In this document: in pieces, positions 20,167 through 29,845 of the stretch | Layout of the letters: every line of letters starts with the position of its first letter | Numbering within the stretch: the first letter of the stretch is position 1 | NCBI GenBank assembly: GCA_013306675.1 | Contig: JABLUY010000262.1 | Coordinates: forward strand, 1-49,123 | DNA from: Thraustochytrium sp. TN22 | Taxonomy: Eukaryota > Sar > Bigyra > Thraustochytrida > Thraustochytriidae | Direction of reading: 5' to 3' | Length of the DNA stretch: 49,123 nucleotides | Made by a program: the position numbers and the translations under genes | Notes under the pieces: model-generated | Seen by the model: the letters and a program-made list of their open reading frames with translations, nothing else | Told to the model about the DNA's origin: nothing | The model's database searches: none

Positions 20167-20611
20167 GAGCAGCGCTCCGTCCGAACCAAGCAAATGCTCC
20201 TTCTTCTCCTAAAAGCCGAGCATCCATGATGCATGCACGCATGCATGCATGCATCCATCCATCCATCATTCACCACCACGCCGAATGATGTAGAATAACC
20301 ACCGATAAAGCGATGTCCATCCCGCGTTTTACACATGTTGATTCTGATTCGCAAGTGTCCGACATAGTGTCCGACATTGGCATTGGTTTCGGTTGAATTC
20401 TGCTGGCCGAGATCGTCCCTGGCAGCATCCGTGATGGCTGCCGCCACATCACAGCAGGCAAGACGCAATCTCGTTTTGGTTGTTTGCCAAGAGCGCCGTT
20501 GGCCAAGGAACGAAACAAATGGACAACACGACACCACGCGTGTGAGCGGTGTATGTGAGCGGTGTAGGATTGATTGATTTAGGCCTACCACCGTTGAAAA
20601 AGTCCTCACAA
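20167..20611. other. intergenic, convergent 3' flanks
   Basis: Convergent spacer between the NBR1-like and scramblase genes. It starts with a GCATGCATGCAT / CATCCATCC tract at about 20225-20265. No gene is supported. Confidence 0.6.
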
Positions 20612-21550
20612 TCAGTTGCAGCAACTCGAGCCCTTGCTCTCGAAAAGCTTGTAGTCGAGATGATGCACTGCGCCGAGGATGAGCGCACGTTGCGACTCAG
20701 TAGCGTCATCCGGGAAGCTGACCGTGTAATTGGAGAAGCGAAAGAGGCTGCGGAAGCAGGCCATCCACCAGTCGCCCCCACACGGCGCGCCACCCGCGAA
20801 GCTGCGCTGCACCTGGGCCACCACGTTGCCCTGGGTGTCGAGAACGTCGAAGACCAAGTCGTTGCGCAGACAGGTGGCACCGCAGCAGTTGTTGGAGGTG
20901 CCATTGCAGCAGCACATGTTCTCGCGCACCACGTAGCGCGGTTCGTATTTCCCGTTCACGTTCTCCGAAATGAGGTCATAGTACGTGCAGCACGCGTACA
21001 GCTGGCAGCAGCGCGTGACATAGTTCTTGCAGCAGAAGCAGTCCTCCTCGACCTTGCCGTACTCGCCGAAGCTCGCATCCGGGCCGGTGCGGATGATGCG
21101 CGACGTGATGGGGCACAGACACGCGGCGCCAAGCGTGCAGGGACGATCCATGCGCATCTCTTCGGCGCCGTTGGCGCCGATGAAGTGCAGCTTCAGGTTC
21201 CGCAGGTTGGCACACCCGAGGCAGCTCAGGCAGCAGCGCTCCACGCACAAACTCTCCTCTCGCGCCATGAGGTCTGTGGGCAGCGCATGAAGCTCCACAC
21301 CGGACGGCTTCCAGCGCTTGCTATCCGAGGAGTGCTTTCCCACAAGCTTGCCCTCGGGCAACCCCGCCTGCTTGTACTCGTTCTGCGTCTGGTAGCACAC
21401 GCCCAGCACGCTTGCCAACACCTCTGCGCCCTGCGTCGCCTGCCGCACCACCATGCCTGAGCGCTTGACCAGCTCCACGCGCCGGGTCATGTCCTGCGCC
21501 GCAGGCGCCGCCGTCGCGGCCGTCCCGGTCACCTCATTCGTCTTCAGCAT
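20612..21550 (-). CDS. Phospholipid scramblase family protein
   Basis: 312 residues from ATG 21548-21550. The C-terminal half follows the scramblase (PLSCR/LOR) barrel: FDVLDTQGNVVAQVQRSF, then FRFSNYTVSFPDDATESQ and LILGAVHHLDYKLFE, whose hydrophobic terminal helix matches the family's buried C-terminal segment. The central part is strikingly Cys-rich, with pairs and triplets (CCLSCLGC, CFCCKNY, CCQLYACC, ENMCCCNG, NNCC). This is consistent with the palmitoylated or metal-binding cysteine cluster of scramblases. The protein ends in a CCN tail. Scramblase-family proteins act at the plasma membrane or in the nucleus; lipid transport activity is debated for many members, and none is shown here. 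Confidence 0.9.
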   Translation of the reverse strand: MLKTNEVTGTAATAAPAAQDMTRRVELVKRSGMVVRQATQGAEVLASVLGVCYQTQNEYKQAGLPEGKLVGKHSSDSKRWKPSGVELHALPTDLMAREESLCVERCCLSCLGCANLRNLKLHFIGANGAEEMRMDRPCTLGAACLCPITSRIIRTGPDASFGEYGKVEEDCFCCKNYVTRCCQLYACCTYYDLISENVNGKYEPRYVVRENMCCCNGTSNNCCGATCLRNDLVFDVLDTQGNVVAQVQRSFAGGAPCGGDWWMACFRSLFRFSNYTVSFPDDATESQRALILGAVHHLDYKLFESKGSSCCN

Positions 21551-22229
21551 GCTGCTAAGATTCCCGGGGCCTTCCTTCTTTTTGGAAAAAGCGATGATTG
21601 CAGGTCTGCCAGCACCGGAGGAGGCGTCATGGCGAGCTGTCGAGACATTTGCTCGTTGGCATGCTGTTTATTTGGGCCGCCAGCATTGCAGCATTGACAA
21701 AGCAGTTGTGGCTTGACGTAGATTGATGATTCGTGGAAGGACGCTTGGTTGGCTCGGCGCGTCGACACTGGCTACGACCCGACGAGAGTCGCCGGCTGCC
21801 GCATGCGAAAGGCTGCCGGCTGCTGCATGCGTGATTTCGCCGGGTCCAATCATTTATGCGCTATAGCCTGCCGACTCCGAGCAACTTCGACTTGCTTTCC
21901 TCCTTTCGTATCCGTCCCCCAACGACTCTGGTCTGCACTGTCCCAGGGCGTCCGTTTTTGGGAGGGGAGGGGAGAGGGGGGCATCACGGCAACGAAAACC
22001 TTCCATTTTGGTAGCGGAAGTTCTGTGGACGCAAGGGGTGTAACGGGCAAGCTCACACAGGCGGTGACCTGCGACCACCCAGTGGAGGAACGGTAGCGCG
22101 TGTGCTGCCTTCAAGCCAGAAAGATCACGCCCATGCTCATGCTCATGCTAAGTTACGTGTTGCAGTGTTACAGGAGAACAACTGGCTCGTGCCAGGCCCG
22201 TCTGTCTCTCGAGGAGTGGGTGAGGTTTG
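21551..22229. other. intergenic, promoter side of scramblase gene
   Basis: No gene is supported. A G-run tract (GGGAGGGGAGGGGAGAGGGG) at about 21959-21979 could form a G-quadruplex. A short CATGCT/CATGCTCAT repeat occurs at about 22130-22150. Confidence 0.55.
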
Positions 22230-23348
22230 TCAAGCGAGCACGTCGAGGAGATCCTTGACATCAACGGTGGAGGGGTGCTCCGGTCCCAGGTGCGACACGT
22301 AGAGGCTGTGCGCAGTTTTGATGTTGGCCTTGGCGAGATCAACATCGCGCTCCATGAGCAAGCGCAGCAGACCAAGCGTGAAGAAGGTCTCGCCGGTAGC
22401 AATGTGGTTCTCGCCGAGGAACTGTTTCCTGACGTCCATGATCTTGAGCAACATCTGCAGCGCCTCCTCGCACTGCGCCTCGGCCAGTTGCTCGGTATCC
22501 TCGCCTGCGACCCGCACCGTGGAGAGGTACTTGTACCAAATGTCCATGACCTTGTCGTAGAGCGCGAGCGCCGCCTCCACGCGGTGCTGCGCGTCAAAGA
22601 CACAGGCCAGGTTGAAGTAGCCCACCGAGGTCATGACGTGCTCGGGACCGTGTGCTAGGCTTGTCCAGTAAATATCCTTGGCCAGATGCACCGCGGCGTC
22701 CGCGTGCTTGCCCTCGGCCGCGCAGAGCTTGCCAAAGGTGCGCTGCAGCTGTGCCTTGGTGTCGTTCGGGCACTCGGGCGTCTTCAGCACAGTCCAGTTG
22801 GCCAGACCCAGGAACTCCTGCACTGGCCGGAAGTTGCGAAGCCCCAGGTGGCACTCAGCCAGCAGCAGGTACGCCGGCACGAGCTCTACGGTGTCGCTCC
22901 CGAAGACCTCTTTGGAGAACGTCAGGCACTGCATGGCGCCCGGGATGGCCAACTCGTGGTTACCCTTGATGAGAAAGCGCTGCGCAATGCGCTGCGTCAA
23001 GTCCACGAGCGCGCGCTTGCTCATGAGCATCGCATACTCGCGCTTCTGCCGCTCCTCCTCCGACCCAATGATGGCCGGCTTGGCGCGCAGCTGGCTCAGC
23101 AGCGGCAGCAGCTTGTGCATGATGCCCTCCCACGACAGGATCGCATCCTCCTTGCTACCGTAGTACAGCGGCATGAACGGCGTCACCATTTTCACGCCCG
23201 CCGCCACGCCCGTCAGCTCGCACACATACCGCACGCCCTTGGGTGCAGACAGCGCGTTCAGGGGCTCCAGACGGTACCCCGCCACGCGGCTCTGCTGCGC
23301 CCACGTCGCGTGCAGCTCCGCCTGCTTCGCCTCCTCCAGCTCGCCCAT
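22230..23348 (-). CDS. ZMYND12: ZMYND12-like TPR protein with degenerate MYND region (axonemal)
   Basis: 372 residues from ATG 23346-23348. The body (about 110-370) is TPR-like helical repeats and closely follows ZMYND12, especially VELVPAYLLLAECHLGL and the following segment ending QEFLGLANWTVLKTPEC. The HLAKDIYWTSLAHG and GYFNLACVFD helices also match. ZMYND12 works with TTC29 on axonemal inner-arm dyneins, so its presence implies cilia or flagella. The N-terminal region aligns with the vertebrate MYND finger (APKGVRYVCELTG, then LSWEGIMHKLLPLL). The zinc-ligand cysteines are mostly absent, with only the Cys in YVCEL remaining. The protein would therefore be a zinc-less member. An about 35-residue N-terminal extension precedes this region. 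Confidence 0.9.
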   Translation of the reverse strand: MGELEEAKQAELHATWAQQSRVAGYRLEPLNALSAPKGVRYVCELTGVAAGVKMVTPFMPLYYGSKEDAILSWEGIMHKLLPLLSQLRAKPAIIGSEEERQKREYAMLMSKRALVDLTQRIAQRFLIKGNHELAIPGAMQCLTFSKEVFGSDTVELVPAYLLLAECHLGLRNFRPVQEFLGLANWTVLKTPECPNDTKAQLQRTFGKLCAAEGKHADAAVHLAKDIYWTSLAHGPEHVMTSVGYFNLACVFDAQHRVEAALALYDKVMDIWYKYLSTVRVAGEDTEQLAEAQCEEALQMLLKIMDVRKQFLGENHIATGETFFTLGLLRLLMERDVDLAKANIKTAHSLYVSHLGPEHPSTVDVKDLLDVLA

Positions 23349-24085
23349 TTTCCTCGCGCCGCTGCGCCGCTACGCACGCTGCTGCACCAACTCGTCGAAC
23401 TTCATCTCCAGCTCCGACTTGATCTCGAATGATTTTTCGGTCCGTTGGGTTCGCCGTCCGCCGCAGGCAAGCGTCCGCAAGGACGGGTCACTCTGAAGCT
23501 TCGTTCTCCATGCTGACGATGAGTGATGATGACTGACTGTACCAAGTCGCGTGAGTGCCAGTACCAATGCCAGTGCCAGTGGAGGGAGACAAATCGGCCA
23601 GCTACGGTGGCAATGGTGAAAGACCATAAGCTTCCTTCGGTGGTGCAGGACTCCAGGGCTCCGGAGCTCATTTCACTTTCGCTCTCCAAGAGAAAGCGCG
23701 GCGGTGCAACAAGCCAGGGAGCCCCGTCTTTTTTTAAGTTTTCAGAGGAGTTCTGAATGTGAAGAGCGAGGAGGAGCGAGGCTGTGATGCGAAGAGTGAG
23801 GCTCGTGCAAAGGGCAAGAAGGGTGGTGCGAAAAGAGAGTTCTTCTTCAGCATCGAGTTCTCCACGTTGGGCTCTGAGGGCCTTTGATCACAAGGCCACC
23901 GGTACAAGCAGCCAGCATTTCCAGTCTCCTTCTCGCGACAACTTCGCTCGCTGCGGCCCTCGCAGCCTGACTCAGCCTGACCGTCGTGCAGCAGAGACTC
24001 GAGGTCGCTCGCATCGAAAGCAACAACAAGCTCGTCCGTCTGCGATGCCGGCGTCAAGCGAACCCTCCAGAGTCGTGGTCGGTCG

Positions 24086-24138
<53 letters not shown>

Positions 24139-24553
24139 AACAAGCAAAGCACGCGCGCCGCGCCGCGCCGCGCGACGGCCTGCCGGCCGCTGCCCTTCAC
24201 AACCCGGCCGGCCACGGCCTCTTCCCTCGCGGCGCCTCTCGGCCACAAGGAAAGCAGCCGCGTCGCGTCGCATCTCGTCCCCTCCTCCCCTCCCTCCCTC
24301 CCATCCATCGCCGCCTCCCGGCCCTCGCTTCCCTCCCTCCCCTCCCTCCCCTCCGGGCCCGCCCGCGCGCGGCGCGCCAGAGCGCGAAGCTCGCGCGCGC
24401 GCGGCGCGGCCGGACGCGCGCGGCGCAGCTGGGCGGCGCAGCTGGGCGGGCAGGCAGGGCGCGCGCGCGCCGGGGCGGCGGCGAGGGCGAGGGCGCTCAG
24501 GTTCGCGGGCGCGGGCAGTGGCAGGCAGGCGCGCAGGCGCGTGACGCGGGAGG
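23349..24553. other. intergenic, divergent promoter region
   Basis: No gene is supported between ZMYND12 (-) and the RING protein (+). It contains (GCAA)13, CCCTCCCT-type pyrimidine runs at about 24280-24360, and very CpG-rich sequence up to the RING gene start. Frames here are low complexity. Confidence 0.6.
24087..24138. repeat. (GCAA)13 microsatellite
   Basis: Thirteen uninterrupted GCAA copies, 52 nt, in the divergent intergenic region about 415 nt upstream of the RING gene start. Confidence 0.97.
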
Positions 24554-26341
24554 ATGGGGCCCGGGAGGCGGCGCGGGCGCGGCGGCGCGCGGGCGGCGGC
24601 GGCGCTGGTGGGCGCGCTGGCGCTGGCGGCGCTGGCGCTGGCGCCGGCGCCGGCGCGCGCGGCGCGGTTCTGGACCAAGCTGAGCAGCGAGGCGGTGCGG
24701 CCGCGCGAGCTGCCCGGCACGGCGTACTGCGAGGCGCTGGACGTTATGCTCATCGCGCACGGGCTGTCGCAGGGCGCGCCGCTGGACGAGTACACGGTCT
24801 TTGACTTTGGAAGCGGGCGGTACACGAGCTTTGGCATCGACATGGACCTGACGGCGCGCTTCGCGCCCAACCTGGTGAGCCTGGAGGCGCCGCTGGCCGC
24901 GCCCGGCTCGTGCAGGTTCTTGCTCTGGGGCGGCTCCTTCACGGACGTGCCGGACCTGCAGGAGCCATTCCAGGACGTTGTCAGCGACGAGGCTGTGTGG
25001 GCCATCGACATCTTCGAGGTGGAGCCGGGCTCGCACGTGGTGGCCAACGCCACGGCCGTCGTGGTGACGAACCCGCTGCAGGGCCGCTTCGGCGCCACGG
25101 CGCTCGCGCAGGGCAACTCCATGATCATCATTGGCGGTGAGCAGACGCGCAAGACGGAGGACGACCTCTCGGCATACCCCGCCGATGACGTCTACCGGTT
25201 CACCATGGACGAGGACACGCCTGGCGGCGTGCTGACCGGGACCTGGACCAAGGTCATCCACGAGGGCACCTCGCGGTTCTACTACGCCGCGGCGTGGGCG
25301 GACAACGGCAAGGAGATCGTTGTGCACTCGGGCCAGGGCCGCGACCAGGACAGCTCCGGCACGGCGCGCGACATCGCGCGGTCCGACTTCTGGACGTACG
25401 ACGCGCAGAGCCTGCTCACGGTCGAGTCCTCCACTTCGGAGGTCTACGCAGATTTGCAACGCATCAGCCAGTCGCGCGCCTATTACCGGCTGCACCACGT
25501 CATGTTCACCTACCGCGACGTGGCCTTTGTGTACGGCGGCCTGCGCTTTGTGCGCGACGAGGAGGGCACCAAGCTCAAGGAGAACCCCTTCGTCATGGTC
25601 GGCACGCTGAACTTCACGGGCGGCGCGCGCGTCTCGTGCCAGCTGCCGGACGGCACCGAGACCGCCTGGTGCGCCTTTATTGAGGAATTCCCACTCACAT
25701 CCAACCTTGTGAGTGCTGTGCAGCGCGGGTCGTCCATCGTGGTCTTTACGCAGGACGACGATGGCGCCTTTTTCTCCAACGACATCTGGGCGCTCGACAT
25801 GGCCGCCGTCATTGATGAGGGCGGCGAGTACATGCAGAACGCCTACGAGCTCGAGGGCTGGGGTGGCTACGAAGAGGGTGTCAGCAAGTACTTTGCCATC
25901 CAGTTTGCGCTCATCGTCGTTGGCATCATCGGTGTCTGCTGTCTCGCCATCGTCCACCGCGCCGGCTACATCGCCGAGACCATGCCGGGCGCCATGGAGA
26001 ACAAGAACAAGTCTCACGGTATCACCAAGGAGGAGGTCGACGCCTTGCCATGGGTGCGCTTCGACATGGACGGTAACCACGTCCCGGTGCGCCGCGAGCA
26101 GGACGCCGACGGCAACGAGGTCTTTGTCGCCATTGCTAGCGCCAACGTGGCAGCATCGCAGGGCGGCAAGGAGGATGCAACAGAAGAGGCGGAGGACGCG
26201 CGGAGCGAGCCGCAGAGCCCTGCGCCGTCGCGGAGCGCGGCCACACTCGCCGCCGACTCGGAGGGCGATGGTCTCCTCGAGGTGGATGCTGCCCGCGCCC
26301 TCCCCGACGTTGTTGCTGTTGGTGGTGCGCGCGTGCGCGAG

Positions 26342-26377
<36 letters not shown>

Positions 26378-27217
26378 CAGGCGAGTCTGAGCGGCCGCAG
26401 CACCTCGAGCATGCCCCCGCGCGCCGGGAGCGAGATGAGCGCAGGTGGGCGCAGTACGGGGAGCCGCGACAGCGACGGCAGCGAGCACACCGTGCACACC
26501 CAGCACACTGAGCACAGCCAATACAGTGAGCACAGCCGGCGGAGCAACCGCAGCAACCGCAGCCGCCGCAGCAACCGCAGCACCCTGAGCGGGCGCTCCT
26601 CGCGCAGCGCGCAAAGCCGCGAGTCGCGCTCCGCAGCTGGTGTGTCGGCCGCGGCGCGCGGCCAGGCCGCCTTGAACTTTTTGAACGAGGATGATGGCGA
26701 GGTCTGCCCCATTTGCCTGCTGGAGTTTGAGCAGGACGAGCCCATCAAGGAGCTGCCGTGCAAGCACCTCTTCCATGACGACTGCATTGAGCCCTGGCTG
26801 CTCAAGCGCGGCGACTGCCCCATGTGCAAGCGGCACGTCAAGACGAACCGCACCATCGAGGAGGAGGAGGCGCGAGAGCGTGCTGCCGAGGCCGGCCGCA
26901 TGCGCCGCTCACGTCGCCTGGCTAATGCCGAGCAGCTCACGCAAGGCGCCGACGCGGGCGACGACGTCGAGGCGCAGCGCTCTGCCGAGGAGGGAAACCA
27001 GAGCACTCTGCCGGTCACCTCGCAACTGCATCGTCTGCTGCACTACCTGTTCGGCAGCCCCATTATGCATCCGACGCCGCAGGCATCTGCTGCGCCTTCT
27101 CGCGCTTCCTCGCGGCCATCGGCGGCGTCGAGCCAGCGCAGCTCGGTCCTCGAGGTGTCGTCCAACGTGGAGCTTGCCACGCCGAACCCTCGCTACCGTT
27201 CTGAGGCCGCCGTGTGA
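24554..27217 (+). CDS. Kelch-like ectodomain / single TM / RING-H2 ubiquitin ligase
   Basis: 887 residues from ATG 24554. The N terminus is Arg-rich followed by an Ala/Leu hydrophobic core ending APARA (about 13-36), a signal peptide. Residues about 50-435 form a luminal or extracellular beta-propeller-like region with kelch-type strands (FLLWGGSFTDVPDL, MIIIGGEQTRK, VAFVYGGLRF, NDIWALDM). One TM helix follows (about 446-466, FAIQFALIVVGIIGVCCLAIV). The cytoplasmic part is low complexity, with a Ser run coded by (AGC)n at about 26343-26374 and S/R/H/N-rich repeats. A canonical C3H2C3 RING-H2 sits at about 717-760 (CPICLLEFEQ, CKHLFHDDCIEPWLL, CPMC). The layout recalls membrane RING ligases of the PA-TM-RING type, but with a propeller in place of the PA domain. 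A role in ubiquitinating membrane cargo is inferred. Confidence 0.93.
26343..26374 (+). repeat. (AGC)n coding triplet repeat
   Basis: A run of AGC triplets inside the RING-H2 gene encodes about ten consecutive serines in the cytoplasmic linker. Confidence 0.9.
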
Positions 27218-27514
27218 TGGGATCGGCGTCGTCGATTTCAAGTTGCGTGTGTGTTTCTTCTCTGAAGCTCGGGCGCCGCCACCGCCGCTGCCGCTGCCGC
27301 TGCCGCTGGCTCGCAGGTTTGACCCTTTGTGGCGGGTGCCATGTGGCGGCGTGATTTTCGAGCTTCTTGTGACAGTTAACGTTATCTACTAGCTAGAAGG
27401 TGGTGGTGTCACTGGCACTGGCACTGACAAGCACCGCCGACTGGCATCAAGTTATTTGCATTTGCATTTCCTTTTTTGTTTTGGTCTGTTGTTTGCGTTT
27501 GTTGGGTGGTACAC

Positions 27515-29845
27515 TCAGCCGAGCAAGAAGCCATCTGTATTGCGGATTGCAAAGAGCACCTTGTCGCGCAACACGGTCTCGGACGGATAGTCCGGCAAGA
27601 CAACCTGATTAAAGCAGGCGTGTGCCTTGCAAAGCGCGTGCGGCTCGAGCTGATCATTGAGAGTGAGGTTAAAGGGCGGCGTAAAGCCGTCCAGGGGCAC
27701 CTTGGAGGTCCCCGTGGCGAAGCGCAGCAGAAGCGCCTGATCGTCCGGACCAAGGTCCTTGAAAAGCGTCCAGAACCAGTGCACGGCCGGGCTGTTGGCG
27801 TCGAAGCCGCCTTGGAAGACGCAATCATTGCGAATTTGGGCGACATCAATAAAGGGCAGGCCGTTCCAAAGCATCTCGAGTTCCACGAGGTCGAAGTCCG
27901 CGCCACTGAGAAGCGTCTCCGGAACGACCTCGAAGAGCCCATGCCGCATCGCCTCGATGTACGGCTTGCACGAGTCGACGGCACGCCATTTCAGCATGCG
28001 CTCTGCGTAGTCTTCCTTGTTCTCGTTCGTTACCTCAATGTTGCGGCCACCCGGCACGAGGTCCACGATGGTGGCCTCCTGGCCGGGCCCGCCCTCTACG
28101 GATACGCAGAACTCCTCAAAGATGATGCCGTCGATGTCGTTCTCCAACATCCACATGACGCTTTTGACGAGAGTTGGGTCCGACTCGCGCAGGTCATCCA
28201 CGTCGACGTGCATGCCCAGCAGCTGCTTGAAGAGTGTTTTGCTGAGCTTGACGTCGATGAGCTGGCGGTCCAAGATCGCCTTGCCCAGGAGGCGCCCCAC
28301 AAAGCGATACCAGCTTTCTGGCGGCTCGGCACCCGGCGGCGAGGGTGCCAGGGAGATATCGCAGCCGCCGGTCTCGCCTTCGCCGCGTCGAAAGAGGCCA
28401 GCTCCATCCGCGAACACCAGGCGTGACACGCTAAGGAACCAGTCCTTGGCGATGCCGCCCGCGTCGATGCCCTCCTCGCCCTCGTACTCGACCTTGATGC
28501 GCATACTGAGCGCGCGCGGGTCCGTGACAGCCATCACCTTGGTCATGGAATCCTCCAGTGTGCGCGCGCGGTCAATGGTGAGGCGCAGCACGTTGGCTGG
28601 GCCCTTTGGGACGTCGCGCAGCAGCTCCGTGTTGAAGCGGAAGCGCTTCTTTTTGAACTCGACCAGCGGGTCGACGGGCCCGTCCATGGCGGCTGGCCGC
28701 TCCGAGACCTCCTTGCCGGTTTCCACGTTCACAAAAGCAGGCCCGTACGTGGCCCACGACACGACCTCGACCCAGTCCGGGATGTAGCGGCCGCCGTCCG
28801 CCGCGGCCTCTGTCGTGCGCACGGCCGGCGCCGTGCGCACCGTGACGTAGTCGCTCCACGCGCTCTCGCCCACGGCGTTGAAGGCGCGTACCTTGTAGTG
28901 GTACGCTGTGTTGGGCTCCAGGTCGCGCAGGACGACGTACATGGCCTCGCCGGCGAAGACCTGCGAGACAACCTCGTCGCGCTGCGCGCCTCCCATGACG
29001 CAGAATGCGGTGATCTCGCTCCCATTCGCCTTGGGGCAGGTCCACTGCAGCACGAGCTTGTCGGCGCGCACGCCAGCGGGTTGCTGCGCGAAGGGCGCCT
29101 CTGGCTGCGCTGGCGCCTCCGGCAGCGTGCTGAGTGGCGCGCTCGCCTCCGAGTATGGACCCCACCCGAGCGCATTGTGCGCGCGGGCGCGGAAGATGTA
29201 CTGCACGCCGCACTGCACATTGGCCACCTCCATCTCTCGCGCCTTGCCCGAAACGTGACCCAAGGAGTCCCACGCACGCGAGGTACGCATCCAGGGGTCC
29301 AGCGCCACGCCCGCGTCTGCTAGCACCATGTACTGCAGCTCATAATAGTCGATCAGCCCCAGCACACGCCGCAACGCGACGTGTATGCAGTCGGCGCTCT
29401 GCACGCGCGCGCGCGGCCCGCTCGCAGGCTGCCGCGGCGCCTCGAAGCCCGCCCAAATATCGTCGCCGGAGATGGTCGCAGCGTCCACCTTGGCATTGCC
29501 CACATTATCCACTGACACGCCTGGCGGGAAAGAGCGCTTATGTTTCTCCCACTCCGCCTCATTGCCGCCCTGCGTCGCGGCGCGGTCTACGGCGCGCTCG
29601 TCCAGCTCGATCCATATGTAGCTCTCGCCCCCCCTGGAGGTGATCTTACTCACTCGCACGGGCGCCGCGTAAAACACATTGTTCACCACGTAGTGCACCG
29701 ACACCTTTTGCCGCACTACGTCTCCGCCCTCTAGCACGATGCCGTAGTCCTGCACGTTGCCCAGCGCAGCCACGGCCTCGCCCTCCTCGGCCGACTCGGG
29801 CTCAACGCGCGGCGCGAGCTTCGTGCGCAGCCATCTCAACGCCAT
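27515..29845 (-). CDS. HECT-type E3 ubiquitin ligase with fibronectin-III domains
   Basis: 776 residues from ATG 29843-29845. Two fibronectin type III domains lie at about 165-243 (YIFRARAHNALGWGPYS) and 247-340 (YHYKVRAFNAVGESAWSDY). A short WW-like strand motif (IPDWVEVVSWATYG) precedes the HECT domain at about 402-776. HECT hallmarks include GIDAGGIAKDWF, the GRLLGKAILD helix, ENDIDGI and the catalytic cysteine in KAHACFNQVVLPDY, which is Cys744 (codon at 27614-27616). The cysteine accepts ubiquitin from an E2 and passes it to substrate. The C terminus (NTDGFLLG) closes soon after, as normal. It is convergent with the RING gene, 297 nt apart. FN3 modules probably bind substrate. Confidence 0.96.
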   Translation of the reverse strand: MALRWLRTKLAPRVEPESAEEGEAVAALGNVQDYGIVLEGGDVVRQKVSVHYVVNNVFYAAPVRVSKITSRGGESYIWIELDERAVDRAATQGGNEAEWEKHKRSFPPGVSVDNVGNAKVDAATISGDDIWAGFEAPRQPASGPRARVQSADCIHVALRRVLGLIDYYELQYMVLADAGVALDPWMRTSRAWDSLGHVSGKAREMEVANVQCGVQYIFRARAHNALGWGPYSEASAPLSTLPEAPAQPEAPFAQQPAGVRADKLVLQWTCPKANGSEITAFCVMGGAQRDEVVSQVFAGEAMYVVLRDLEPNTAYHYKVRAFNAVGESAWSDYVTVRTAPAVRTTEAAADGGRYIPDWVEVVSWATYGPAFVNVETGKEVSERPAAMDGPVDPLVEFKKKRFRFNTELLRDVPKGPANVLRLTIDRARTLEDSMTKVMAVTDPRALSMRIKVEYEGEEGIDAGGIAKDWFLSVSRLVFADGAGLFRRGEGETGGCDISLAPSPPGAEPPESWYRFVGRLLGKAILDRQLIDVKLSKTLFKQLLGMHVDVDDLRESDPTLVKSVMWMLENDIDGIIFEEFCVSVEGGPGQEATIVDLVPGGRNIEVTNENKEDYAERMLKWRAVDSCKPYIEAMRHGLFEVVPETLLSGADFDLVELEMLWNGLPFIDVAQIRNDCVFQGGFDANSPAVHWFWTLFKDLGPDDQALLLRFATGTSKVPLDGFTPPFNLTLNDQLEPHALCKAHACFNQVVLPDYPSETVLRDKVLFAIRNTDGFLLG

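Noticed and set aside
18100-20193. 697-codon minus-strand frame opposite the NBR1-like gene
   Set aside because: Antisense shadow; the plus frame has PB1 and FW domains, while the antisense is Ala/Arg/His/Met low complexity.
24497-26836. 779-codon minus-strand frame opposite the kelch-RING gene
   Set aside because: Antisense shadow created by GC-rich codons; the plus frame has signal peptide, TM and RING-H2.
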